DNA of 64,000 bases from Prinsepia uniflora (lineage: Eukaryota > Streptophyta > Magnoliopsida > Rosales > Rosaceae), in the NCBI GenBank assembly GCA_032719365.1, contig CM064870.1:45602194-45666193 (forward strand). Reading direction: 5' to 3'. Below are positions 1-9,759 of the stretch, piece after piece; the stretch's first letter is position 1; each line of letters begins with the position of its first letter. Made by a program: the position numbers and the translations under genes. Below the pieces are notes generated by a model. That model made no database searches, was not told where the DNA came from, and worked only from the letters and a program-made list of their open reading frames with translations.

Positions 1-74
1 AACATTCTATTACCATTTATTGGCCATTGCAAGCAAGAAAATTCTTGAAACCCAACATCATATACAAATAAAAA

Positions 75-815
75 ATGAAAAGTAAGCTGATTAGCAAAAG
101 GCTTTCAGGGGTCTCAACCATCGAGTTCCAACACATGATGTGAGAGCTCAATTTCTATCCTCTCCACCCTCATCTGCCTCATATGAATACCAACCTTTCT
201 AAAGTTCCTCATCGATCTCATCCATTGTACACGTTGCTAGACAAGACGTATCTCTGTAAAGAATGTTCGTATCCTTATAAAAAAAAATCTTCTTTTCTCA
301 TACTTCCTTGTTCTTCGAGTTTGTAACCTTCGTGACATGATTTCACTGTCTCGGGAGTTACTTAAGGTGGAAGAAAGACATTCAACTGAGTGAGGGTACA
401 TATGGTTCTCAGTTTTCACCATCAATAACATATCTAAGCTCCAGAAGCATCCTGGTCTGACCAAAATTAGCCAATTTAAGCACTCCATTATCAGCAATTA
501 ACAAATTACTGGGGTTCAAATCACGGTGGAAAATCATATTTCGATTACAGGCGTCAACTTCAGATGGGATTTGAAGCATCCAACACTTGAACTCCTCGTG
601 CCCAATCCCAACTTCTGTTTTCTTACTACTCCTGATCACATTGGCCAAGCCAGTGATCAAAAACTCCAGAACAATCACCGCGTCCTCATCCTGGGGCCAA
701 AATCACTCGTACGAAACGACGACATTGGGACAGTTGTGGAGGGCCTAGAATGCCTCGATTTCTCAAAACGCCAACTGGTAGTTGTTGAACTCCTTGAGTG
801 CGACGGTGAGCAAAG
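75..815 (-). pseudogene. CDKF;1-like cyclin-dependent-kinase-activating kinase, decayed
   Basis: CDKF;1 is a plant-specific kinase that phosphorylates the T-loop of other CDKs. Reading the minus strand from about 815 down, pieces match the family in order: TVALKEFNNYQ (beta-3 lysine region), PNVVV, FWPQDEDAVIVLEFL, the catalytic loop IFHRDLNPSN, the NFGQTRML position, then the long acidic insert with DTSCLATCT near 235 and finally TSCVGTRWLRP near 110, the family's T-loop and GTRW(Y/F)RAPE region. The first part of the kinase domain and the whole C-lobe after GTRW are missing. Several in-frame stops and at least one frame change break it. Two key positions are altered: HRDLKP reads HRDLNP, and the DFG aspartate is asparagine. 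The long insert between DFG and GTRW is what points to CDKF rather than an ordinary CDK. It is not functional; whether it is retrocopied or a degraded segment cannot be told from this edge of the window. Confidence 0.82.
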
Positions 816-840
816 ATATTGATGGGTAAAAAATTACCCA

Positions 841-1771
841 TCATTTGATAGGTAGGGTATGGGTAGCCCACGGCCATTACCCACGAAGAAAAACACAAAA
901 ACAAAAATTAATTTGAATTAATTTTATTTTCTAAATTGAATCTAATATTTTTTACATGAGAAGATAATTATATGCGGTTCATACCCATCACATTATTAAT
1001 TATTTATTTATTTTTAAAAAACTGAATTTAATATTTTTTAAATTTTCATTAAATTTTATTTCTATTAAATCTTATTTTAGAGATGATGTGTTGTTTAGTA
1101 TGTATAAAAAAGGACCAAAAAATTGAAAAGAAAATAAAACCAAATTAAAAAAATCGACGGTGATGGTGACTAGGATGAGCTATCTCGATGAGGGGAGATG
1201 CTTAGATACATCGATGAGGCCGATTGTAGTCGGAGATGGGGCACGGTGGTGGTTGGTGGCGTTTGTAGTCACAGAGAAGAGATGACGATGAGTTTTAGGG
1301 AGAGAGAAGGGGATTGGTTAGAGAGAGAGAGAGCATAGATGAGAAAAATAGTGATTAGTAGGATTAGTTTTAGAATTAAAGGAAATAAATGAAATAATTA
1401 TTAAATTAAAAGGAAATTAGAAATAGTAATGAAATAATTTAAGGGAAATTTTCTAAATTCTTAAATATAGTTTATAATGAAAATTCTATCGAGTTCGGTT
1501 TTCTCGTTTAGAATTTATTTCGATACTTTCTACTAATTCTTCGTTTCAATTAAAAAGTTATCGTAGTCAAATTTTTGAAATAACTCCTCCACTAGTTTTG
1601 GTTAACACAATTTTTTTTATAATTAAGAATAGAAGGGTAAGTTGGTCATTTACTGATTTTGGCATTAAATTCCATAATGGATTGTAACAGAATCTGCAAT
1701 TGAAATTGAGAGGATTAGAAAGAAATGAAAAACAACCAAAAAAACAAAGCAAACAAAATTAAAAGGAAAAA
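841..1771. other. AT-rich non-coding stretch
   Basis: This stretch is mostly A/T runs with a short GA-rich microsatellite near 1320-1335. No reading frame with recognisable protein similarity, RNA gene or repeat partner was seen. It separates the kinase pseudogene from the broken 5' edge of element A. Confidence 0.5.
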
Positions 1772-2479
1772 AAAAAGTTGTGGGTCATGGAAACAAATCG
1801 ACGCTATTCAAGCAAATCGAGACGGGTGTACAATTGTCCTTATCCAATTGGCCCAAAATATCTGGTGGGACCAATGGATGAGTGACAAGTGCCACCCATC
1901 CCATTGGCCCATCCTCCCATGCATTTGGAACTGTTTTGATTCATGCATCTCCTCATCTCCCTAATAACCCCCCAACCCAAACACACAAACACAGCAACCG
2001 TAAACTATCCTATTTCTTCATCATCTCCTTAGCTCAATGTTGGGACTGAGTAAGTGAGACAAGAGGGACATGAAGAACAATGGAGTGAAAGGCTGAGCAC
2101 GGCGAACCACGGCGGGGAAGTGAGAAACCTAAAACTGTATTTGGACCCAAAATTGGAAAACCACTTTTCGACGTTTGTTGATCGATTTAGTGGACTCTAA
2201 CCTATTCTTGGGACTAAGACAATCTCAGTGGGCTTGATTTCGAGGAAGGAGGTGGCCGGAGTTGATTGGAAAACCAGTTTGAACTTACGGGCTATTGTTC
2301 ATCGATCCAAGGTATGATTTTTGTACGATTTTCATGTTTTTGATTAGGTAGATCGATTAATGGGGTTGAGACGAGTGCATAGGAAGAAATTAGGACAAAA
2401 ATGGTTGAGAAATAAGGATTTTAGGATCGGGTCGGGTCGCGAGTCTAGGCAACCCATTTACAGGGATCCGGTGAAAGAT

Positions 2480-2800
2480 CACGGATGATGACGTCATCAG
2501 CTGATGTCATCACCCTATCAGGTTGTCAAAAATGTGGCCCAATAGAAGGATGACACGTGTCACATGTCAGTGCCCAGTCAGCATTGACATGTTAGTTACA
2601 TGGACCAATTAGAGGGTGCCATGTGTCACTGACATGCCAGTGACGTGGACCAATTAGAGGGTGGCACGTGTCACTGACATGTCAGTGATGTGGACCAACT
2701 AGCTCCTAACACGTGGTACTTCTTAGGATGACGTCATGCTAGCACCAGCAGTGACGTCAGCGTTGACCGTTGACCTGACGTTAGCGTTGAATTTTGACCA
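2480..2800 (+). promoter_or_regulatory. ACGT-core box cluster in LTR of element A
   Basis: Short imperfect repeats of the type GACATGTCAGTGACGTGG alternate with CACGTGTC. They contain several TGACGTCA and CACGTG/ACGTGG cores, the sequences bound by plant bZIP and bHLH factors. Equivalent blocks occur at the same relative position in the LTRs of B and D. Regulatory use is inferred from motif density only. Confidence 0.45.
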
Positions 2801-3570
2801 GAGATCGTTTTGCATGTGGGGGTACGTGAGCGCGAATCTCAAGGTGCGACTAGTACCATGTTCAAGTTTTTGACGATCCAGATTCAATGGTGGTGGTTTC
2901 GAGTCGATCAGAGACAATTTGATACGTCGATCGGAGACAATTTGATACGTCAAATTGGTGTTTAAAGCATCGGGATGCGTTTCCAAGCTGGGACTAGTCA
3001 TGGGTTTTATGTATGAACTTATAGAGTCTGTTAGTGACCTTTGGATATGTTTTGGACAGGCTGAAGACTGTGACTTAGCTTCAGAAACAGGTATAGAAGG
3101 TTCGATTGTGTAGCATAACTGTTTTCACTATCTTACTATATGATTGGATTTGGATTACTCTAGACATTATTTATGGATGATTTATACGTATTACATTGTT
3201 TTGAGCATGAGACTCGTCTGGATATTATGGTTTGGTTTTGGAGTAAAACAGGGACTTCATTGGTTATACTATAGCACTGTACATACCAACCTTTTGGATT
3301 GTTGTCTCCTCCAGATGACTTGGTACCCTGGAGTGGTCATGTCGCATTGCTTGAGAGGAGCCGCTCTACGTGAGAAACAGTAGAGAGGCTCAGGATCAGG
3401 GTTGCTTTAGACATCTGGGATGTCATACCCCAGACTGGGTTTGGGGAAGGGTTCAGATTGAGACCTTGAGCGGCACGCGTAGCCTTAGGACCGTGACTTT
3501 ATTGGACGTCTAGGACGTCAGACATCTAGGATGTCAGGATCGGGATATCCGGTGCACTATTATGATGGTT

Positions 3571-3590
3571 ATATATATATATATATATTC
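3571..3590. repeat. (TA)n microsatellite
   Basis: A run of about ten TA dinucleotides inside the LTR of element A. It is a simple repeat and may vary in length between individuals. Confidence 0.85.
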
Positions 3591-4065
3591 TAATATATGT
3601 GATTCTATGATTTTATGATTCAGTTATGATTACCTATGTTTGACTCAAATGCATGCATGTTTTTAAAATGGAGGGGTAAAACATTATTTAGTGTCTTATA
3701 AATGGTTTTGAAATGTTGTTTATTTTCGGCCCATTCACACTTTCATTATTTTCTTGACCCATCCAGGCCATGACACTGAGGTAGAGGCTGACCTGAAGGC
3801 TGAGGCATAGTTTGTTTTCATTGCGCACATGATAACCCGTTCTAGGTAGGTTGAGCACTATTTTTGTAATCTGACATTAGTGCTCACATTTTATAGTGCA
3901 TTATCCCTGGTCTGACAATGTAGAACCCTAAGTTGGTTATGTTGAACTTTATTTGAATTTAAAACTTGTTAAGGGTATTTTCGGCATTCTTTAGGGTTGT
4001 TGTCAGACGGGAGCATGGCACATCTCCAGGTGGTCCAAGGGGGATCGGGATGGGTCGTGTCAGCT

Positions 4066-4077
4066 TGGTATCAGAGC
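4066..4077 (+). other. Primer-binding site (initiator Met tRNA), element A
   Basis: TGGTATCAGAGC lies three bases after the LTR end. It is complementary to the 3' end of plant initiator tRNA-Met, the usual primer of chromoviruses and many copia elements. Confidence 0.9.
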
Positions 4078-4142
4078 AGAGCACTAGGATATCGTATTGT
4101 ACAAAGCTTTAAATGGCATAACTAATCTATGCCTCTTAACAG

Positions 4143-5180
4143 TTGTTCATGACTTTGAGACGTGATCCTCGTGTACGAACTGAGGACGAGTTGGCTAGAG
4201 AAATGGAGAGTTTGAGTATTGAACGAGTCCAACAGTTGAGAGCTACAACTTTTATTGGGGGATCAGACCCTAAGAAGGCGCATCGGTGGATTACTATATG
4301 GGAACAGATCTTTGCTGTGATGCATTGTCCTCCTTAGGAGCATGTATTGTTGGCTACCTTTCTACTTGATGGAGGTGCTTACTAGCGGTGGTATGCACTA
4401 GAGATGACGGGTTGGAGTGCTAGCACCATAACCTGGGATGTTTTTAGGGACATGTTCTTATACCAGTACTATCCATGATCATTCAGAGATGCTCGTGAGA
4501 GTGAGTTTCTACAGCTCTAGCAGGGGAGCCGGACAGTAACTGAGTATGAGCAGAGTTTCTTGTTGTTGTCTCGATTTTCTTCTGCTTATGTGAGGTCTGA
4601 AGCGGATAAGTGTCGCCACTTCGAGCAGGGACTCATGGGTGATATCCGTGCTATATTTACGGCTGGGACTTACACCATCCTGAGAGATTTGATTGACTCG
4701 GTAGTGCAGTGGAGGCTAGTTTATCGGCGCAACAGTAGACTTCTAGTAAGGGACGATGCAGGTATCATCCATATCTTGGACCTTCGAGCCATAGGGGTTT
4801 GAAGGGAGGACATTATGGCGGGAGATCATCCTCTACAGGCCGAGGATAGTTTGGTAGGTATGGGAGTCCTTAGAGATCAGAACTGAGGTCGAGTTATAGA
4901 CTGCAATGAGTGGTACTTTAGTACGCTCTTCAGGTCCAAGAGGGTTGTCTTGCTTCTCTTGTGGGCAATCTGGACATTTTGCTAGGGATTGCCCGTTGCT
5001 ATTGGCTGGTGGCAGCGGGGCTGATTAGAGCTCAGCAGGACCAGGGCGAAATGCAACTAGTAATTCAGATGCCACAGGTGGCAGAGGGCATGGTGGAGTC
5101 AGAGGACGAGGACGTGGTCGGCAGACGAAATCAATGGCCAGAGTTTTTGCAGTTACCTAGCAGCAGGCCAGGGCGGTTGT
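4143..5180 (+). pseudogene. gag: Gag of element A with CCHC zinc knuckle, broken
   Basis: The gag core can be followed through one main frame: FIGGSDPKKAHRWI near 4255, FRDMFLYQYYP near 4445, then TVTEYEQSFLLLSRF and CRHFEQGL near 4530-4640. These match the retrotransposon gag fold of plant gypsy elements. Stops interrupt it near 4336, 4383, 4478 and 4518. After a frame change the zinc knuckle CFSCGQSGHFARDC (C-X2-C-X4-H-X4-C) is encoded at 4951-4992 and is complete. Gag packages element RNA into virus-like particles; this copy could not make a full protein. Confidence 0.87.
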
Positions 5181-5187
5181 AGATATT

Positions 5188-5673
5188 GTGACTGGTACAC
5201 TCACTATTTTTGATTTTGTTGTTCGTGTTTTGATGGACCCTGGAGCTACGCATTCATTCATTTCGCAGAGTTGTACGGGTATGATAGATTGTGAGGTGTC
5301 GACACTAAAAAGTGAGATGGGTGTCGGTACATCGATGGGAGTTGTCTACATAGTGAACCAAGTGATGATGGATTTTCCAGTGAAAGTAGGAGATGTGGAA
5401 TTGAATGCTAATCTGATTATCATGGACTTGAATGACTTCGCTGTCATACTTGGTATGGACTGGTTGTCGGAGCACTACTCTATAGTGGACTGTTGTAGTA
5501 AGCGAGTGACCTTGCGAAGTCCAGGCCTACCGGAGGTGACTTTCCAGGGAGAGCAGGAAGTCTCACCACTTGAGGTAATTTCTGCCCTTACAGCTACCAA
5601 GTTACTATGGAAGGGTTGTCAGGGTTATTTGGCTTATGTCGTAGAGATGCGTGAGGTTTCGTTGAGAACCTAG
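5188..5673 (+). pseudogene. Aspartic protease of element A (open for 161 codons)
   Basis: The longest uninterrupted coding stretch of element A. It carries the retropepsin active-site segment VLMDPGATHSFIS near codons 13-25, the flap region, and LGMDWLSEHYSIVDC near codons 87-101. The downstream CQGYLAYV leads toward the RT. The active-site triplet reads Asp-Pro-Gly instead of Asp-Ser/Thr-Gly; I recall DPG variants in several plant gypsy lineages, so it need not be a defect. Its job would be cleavage of Gag-Pol. The start is arbitrary because in the intact element it is internal to a polyprotein. Confidence 0.85.
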
Positions 5674-5679
5674 GACATA

Positions 5680-5913
5680 TCGATGGTACATGAGTTTCTA
5701 GATGTACGACCGATATCTTAGGCACTGTATCGTATGGCACCGGCTGAGTTACGGGAGCTGAAGGTTCAACTGCAGGAGTTGGTGGATTTGGGATTCATCC
5801 AACCTAGTACTTCACTGTGGGGAGCACCGGTGTTGTTTTTCAAGAAGAATGAGGGAAGTTTACGATTGTGTGTGGACTAACGGCAGCTTAACAAGGTGAC
5901 GGTAAGGAACAAG
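5680..5913 (+). pseudogene. pol: Reverse transcriptase, N-terminal part, element A
   Basis: The frame contains AELRELKVQLQELVDLGFI, then WGAPVLFFKKNEGSLRLCVD and RQLNKVTVRNK, which are the fingers region and motif 1-2 of gypsy RT. Stops lie near 5671, 5719 and 5878 (the Tyr codon of the D-Y-R-Q motif has become TAA). The reading is cut at 5913 by the TRIM and resumes at 6692 after the duplicated ACAAG. Confidence 0.87.
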
Positions 5914-6691
5914 TGTCAGGACCCGACCCTCCTCGGTCAGGACCCGACTCATCTAGCACGATATTGTCCGCTTTGGGCCTCCTTGCCCTTGCCCTCACGG
6001 TTTTGTTTTCGGGAGCTCACGGTGCAACTTCCCAGGGGGTCACCCATCCGGAATTGCACCAGCCTCAACTCGCTTAACTTTGGGGTTCCAATCCCCCCCA
6101 AAGCCACTAAGCTCCCAAAAGGCCTCATGCTAGATAGGTGTGTGCCTACACCTTTAAGGCACACCACCATTCCTTTCCCAGACCATTCCCCCCTCGCAGG
6201 AATGTGGGATTGTTCACCGTTCCCTCTAGGACACGGGTCTTACAATCCACCCCCCTTAGGGCCCAGCGTCCTCGCTGGCACACTTTACAATCCACCCCCC
6301 TTAGGGCCCAGCGTCCTCGCTGGCACACTTCCCGGTCGGGGTCTGGCTCTGATACCAAATTGTCAGGACCCGACCCTCCTCGGTCAGGACCCGACTCATC
6401 TAGCACGATATTGTCCGCTTTGGGCCTCCTTGCCCTTGCCCTCACGATTTTGTTTTCGGGAGCTCACGGTGCAACTTCCCAGGGGGTCACCCATCCGGAA
6501 TTGCACCAGCCTCAACTCGCTTAACTTTGGGGTTCCAATCCCCCCCAAAGCCACTAAGCTCCCAAAAGGCCTCATGCTAGATAGGTGTGTGTCTACACCT
6601 TTAAGGCACACCACCATTCCTTTCCCAGACCATTCCCCCCTCGCAGGAATGTGAGATTGTTCACCGTTCCCTCTAGGACACGGGTCTTACA
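5914..6691 (-). mobile_element. Cassandra-like TRIM inserted in RT of element A
   Basis: A 778-bp terminal-repeat retrotransposon in miniature. It has two 331-bp LTRs (5914-6244 and 6361-6691; three differences seen by eye) around only about 116 bp. On the minus strand the LTR runs from TGTAAGACCCG to GGGTCCTGACA. The primer site TGGTATCAGAGC (complement of 6346-6357) lies three bases inside the 5' LTR, and a purine tract (complement of about 6245-6256) precedes the 3' LTR. The flanks carry a perfect TSD, ACAAG (5909-5913 and 6692-6696). Each LTR holds a segment resembling the 3' half of plant 5S rRNA (AGTTAAGCG, then GGATGGGTGACC and CTGGGAAGT), the hallmark of Cassandra. It encodes no protein and must use enzymes in trans. 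Confidence 0.88.
6028..6085 (-). promoter_or_regulatory. 5S-rRNA-like segment in TRIM LTR (first copy)
   Basis: On the minus strand the order AAAGTTAAGCG, GGATGGGTGACC, CTGGGAAGT follows the 3' half of 5S rRNA, including the region of the internal control box C. The spacing between the first two blocks is close to that of 5S rRNA but their linker has diverged. The same segment recurs at 6475-6532 in the second LTR. In Cassandra this region is thought to act as an RNA polymerase III promoter; activity here is inference. Confidence 0.75.
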
Positions 6692-7078
6692 ACAAGTATC
6701 CCTTACCCAGGATTGATGATTTTTTTCAATCATGATCAGTTGCGGGGAGTAAGGTACGTTTCTGGGATTGATCTTCGATCAAGATACCATCAACTAAGGA
6801 TTAATGAGGAGGACGTTCTAAAGACTGCTTTTCGAACGAGATATGGACATTATGAATTCTTGGTAATGCCATTTGGGTTGACAAATGTACCAGCTACATT
6901 CATGGATCTGATAAACTGAGTGTTTAGATCGTACTTGGACAAGTTTGTGATCGTATTCATTGACGACATCTTAGTCTATTCGAGGAGTGCCATTGCGCAC
7001 ATGAAACTTCTGAGATTGGTGTTGAGCAGGCTAAGGAAGAACTAGTTGTTTGCCAAGCTGAGTAAGTGTTAGTTCTGG
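6692..7078 (+). pseudogene. pol: Reverse transcriptase palm region, element A
   Basis: The reading resumes with YPLPRIDDFF, then GIDLRSRYHQLRI (motif A with the catalytic Asp), FRTRYGHYEFLVMPFGLTN (motif B) and VFIDDILVYS near 6953-6982, the FIDD form of the YXDD catalytic motif. Stops occur near 6917 (IN-stop-VF, a CGA to TGA change), 7042 and 7069. The catalytic aspartates are kept, so the stops are what disable it. Confidence 0.9.
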
Positions 7079-7740
7079 TTGAACAGTATTGGTTTTCTAG
7101 GTCATATTATCTCAGTGGAGGGAATTAGTATGGACCCTCAGAAGATGGAAGTTGTAACTAACTGGAAGAGACCGAAGACAGTTACCGAGGTTTGGAGCTT
7201 CGTGGGTTTGGCAGGATACTATTGGCGATTTTTAGAGGGTTTCTCTACCATCGGAGCTCCTTTGACCCGATTGACCCGGAAAGGGGTTAAGTTTAATTGG
7301 GATGAACAATGTGATCATAGTTTCCAGGAGTTAAAGAAACTGTTGACTACTGCGCCAGTTCTTACATTTCTAGTTAATGGTGGGGAGTTCGAGGTGTACA
7401 TCGATGCATCATTACAGGGTTTGGGTTGTGTATTGATGCAACACTGGAGATTCAATTCTTACGCCTCACGACAGTTAAAGCCACATGAGTTGAACTATTC
7501 TACTCATGATTTGGAGTTGGCGGTAGTGGTACATGCCTTGAAGATTTGGAGGCACTATTTGTATGGGGAGACTTGTAGGATCTTCACTGACCGCTGGAGT
7601 TTGAAACATTTGTTTACGTAGAAGGAACTGAACCTGAGACAAAAACGGTGGTTGGAGTTGATTAAGGACTACGACTACATGATCGAGTATCATCCGGAAA
7701 AAAGAATGTAGTAGCGGATGCTCTGAGTAGGAAATCAGCG
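7079..7740 (+). pseudogene. pol: RT connection and RNase H of element A
   Basis: An open stretch of 180 codons begins with GFLGHIISVEGISMDP, continues through the thumb segment VWSFVGLAGYYWRFLEGFS, then RNase H: FEVYIDASLQGLGCVL (first catalytic Asp), YSTHDLELAVVVHALKIWRHYL (catalytic Glu) and IFTDRWSLKHL (third Asp). The last motif is usually YTDHKSLKY, so H and K have changed. A stop at 7619 replaces a glutamine codon, and the frame shifts near 7700 before YDYMIEYHP and the ADALSR-like end. Confidence 0.9.
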
Positions 7741-7755
7741 AGTTCAGTAGCACAC

Positions 7756-8920
7756 TTGAGGATGGTGTATCTACCTTTGTTAGTGGAACTCCGGAAGGCT
7801 GGAGTCGTGCTTGTATTAGACAATGAGGGAGTTTTGTTGGCTAGTTTTCACGTGAGGCCGATCTTGATAGACCGGATAATTGATGGTCAATTTCAGGACC
7901 CTACACTGTGTGTTTATCGGATTGAAGTTGAAGAAGGTAATTGGCTTGATTTCATTATCAGCGATGATGGAGCTTTACTGAAGCAGGGTCATATGTGAGT
8001 GCCTGTAGTGGCAGAGTTGAGAGCGGAAATTCTGGAGGAAGCCCATAGTTCAGCCTATGTTATGCATCCAGTTGGGACGAAGATGTACCATACCCTTAGG
8101 GATCATTATTGGTGGGCCGGAATGAAGAAATATATCGCTGACTTTGTTAGTAAGTGTTTGACATGTCAACAGGTAAAGGAAGAATGGCAGAGACCGTATG
8201 GAGCTATGAAACCACTTCTGATTCCCGAGTGGAAATGGGATCATATCACTATGGACTTCGTATTCAAACTGCATAGGACACGGAGTGGTTATGATGAAGT
8301 GTGGGTGATTATGGACAGATTGATGAAATCAACACATTTTCTACCTGTACGTGAGACGTTTAAACCTAACTGACTGGCATACTTGTTCGTAAACGAGATC
8401 ATCAAACTACATGGTACGCCAGAGTCTATCGTATCGAATCGGGAATCGCGGTTTACTTCTAGATTTTGGCGGAGTCTACAGAAAGCTCTTGGTACGAACT
8501 TACACTTTAGCACGACTTTTCATCTACAGATGGACGGTTAGTTTGAGAGGAATATATAGACATTGGAGGACATGATGAGAGCTTGTGTGCTGCAGTTTCA
8601 CGATTCATTGGATACACTCTTGCCTTTGACGAAGTTTGCTTACAACAACAGTTATTAGGCGAGTATTGGAATGGAACATTATGTGGCACTGTATGGTTGG
8701 TAGCGCAGGACGCCTGTTTGTTGGACTGAGGTAGGCAAGAGGGTAGCTTTGACGCCAGATCTTATGGATATGACCTAAGAGAAGGTTCTGATCATCAAGG
8801 AAAGGTTGAAGGTAGTGCAGGATCACTAGAAGAGTTACACCGATCGAAGGATTAGGGATCTGGAGTTCGCGGGTAGAAATTGGGTTTTCTTGAAACTATC
8901 TCCTTGGAAGGGAACAACCA
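7756..8920 (+). pseudogene. pol: Integrase of element A
   Basis: The zinc domain is readable: AHSSAYVMHP supplies the two histidines and KCLTCQQV the two cysteines (about 8040-8170). The catalytic core follows with ITMDFVFKLHRTRSGYDEVW (first Asp), then IVSNRESRFTSRFW, where the family has SDRD; the second catalytic Asp is therefore Asn. The later QMDG and FERNI segment keeps the Glu. Stops appear near 7996, 8371, 8539, 8560 and 8656. The product would insert cDNA into the genome; this copy is inactive by both stops and the Asp loss. Confidence 0.9.
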
Positions 8921-8989
8921 TTGGAGCTTAGGACCGATTTGAGTTTCAAGGAGCAACCAGTACAGATTTTGGATCAGAAGGACAAAGTT

Positions 8990-9120
8990 TTGAGGAACAA
9001 GATGATTCCTTTGGTGAAAGTATTGTGGAGGATCCATGAAGTGGAGAAGCCACGTGGGAGCCAGAGGCTCAGATGAGGGAACAATATCCGTATTTATTTG
9101 AGTGAATTTCGAGAATAAAC
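8990..9120 (+). pseudogene. Integrase C-terminal chromodomain-like tail, element A
   Basis: Across a frame change, IPLVKVLWRIHEVE is followed by EATWEPEAQMREQYPYLFE. This is the conserved end of plant chromovirus integrases (LVKVLWxNHxxEEATWE, then YPxLF), a degenerate chromodomain that guides insertion to modified chromatin. It ends about 25 bp before the 3' LTR at 9141. Confidence 0.75.
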
Positions 9121-9140
9121 TTTTTGTAAGGTGGGTAGAT

Positions 9141-9759
9141 TGTAAAAACCTGAACCTTATTTAATTTGTAATTTTGGGATAATTAATGTAAAATGATCGT
9201 TTTACTCATGGTAAAGGGGAAAGTGTTGACTTTTGACACAAGTTACCTTTTGGACTTTGACCACAAACCGTGACGTAGATCGGGACGTCACGAGTCTGTA
9301 GACAAGCGACACTTTGAAATCGGAGGTCGGACGAAAATGTTATGGGTTACGGAAACAAATCAACACTATTCACGCAAATCGAGATTGGTGTACAGTTTTC
9401 CTTATCCAATTGGCCCAAAATATCTGGTGGGACTAATGGATGAGTGACAAGTATCACCCATCCCATTGGCCTATCTTCCCATGCATTTGGAACAGTTTTG
9501 ATTCATGCATCTCCTTATCTCCCTCATTTGTTCTCTATAAACCTGAAACCCCCCAACCCAAACACACAAACACAACAACCCTATACTATCCTATTTTTTT
9601 CATCATCTTCTTTGCTCAACGTTGGGATTGAGTAAGTGAGACAAGAGGACCCGGAAGAATGATGGAGTGAAGGGCTGAGCACGGCGGACCACAATGAGGA
9701 GGTGAGAAACCCGAAACCATATTAGGACCCAAAATTGGAAAACCACGTTTCAACGTTTT
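9141..9759 (+). repeat. 3' LTR of element A, truncated
   Basis: It starts TGTAAAAACC after a purine-rich AAGGTGGGTAGA. It matches the 5' LTR from 9335 onward and stops matching near 9759, so roughly 1.9 kb has been lost. It supplies the true LTR start that the 5' copy lacks. Confidence 0.8.

Larger units (their letters stand above)
1772..4062 (+). repeat. 5' LTR of gypsy element A, truncated at its 5' edge
   Basis: Positions 1772-2160 align closely with 9335-9720 of the 3' LTR (shared stretches around CCAATTGGCCCAAAATATC and GATGAGTGACAAG). The LTR ends in GTGTCA just before the primer site at 4066. It carries the shared superfamily modules: an ACGT-box-rich block (2480-2800), ATGCATGCATG near 3650, CATTCACAC near 3735 and CATCCAGG near 3763. 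With the lost first 200 bp a complete copy would be about 2.5 kb, long for a gypsy element. Confidence 0.8.
1772..9759 (+). mobile_element. Gypsy element A: Ty3/gypsy chromovirus, degenerate
   Basis: The order is LTR, initiator-Met-type primer site, gag with CCHC knuckle, protease, RT, RNase H, integrase, chromodomain-like tail, 3' LTR. This is the standard Ty3/gypsy order, and the tail suggests a chromovirus of the Tekay/Del type. Both outer edges are damaged: the 5' LTR has lost about its first 200 bp (its match to the 3' LTR begins near 1772), and the 3' LTR stops near 9759. No TSD can therefore be found. Every coding domain carries stops, many at codons that would normally be CAG, CGA or TGG, as expected from deamination of methylated cytosine. 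A 778-bp TRIM sits within the RT. The element cannot move by itself. Confidence 0.9.

Noticed and set aside
4066..4077. tRNA-like sequence
   Set aside because: Only the 12-nt complement of a tRNA 3' end is present, as expected for a primer-binding site. No cloverleaf is nearby; the same holds for the other primer sites.
6028..6085. A true 5S rRNA gene
   Set aside because: Only the 3' half is recognisable, the linker is diverged, and it is duplicated in the two LTRs of a TRIM with TSD.
5896..6654. A 252-codon open frame and overlapping frames in the TRIM
   Set aside because: They arise because the TRIM contains two near-identical 331-bp LTRs. The frame simply repeats itself and shows no domain; the element is non-coding.
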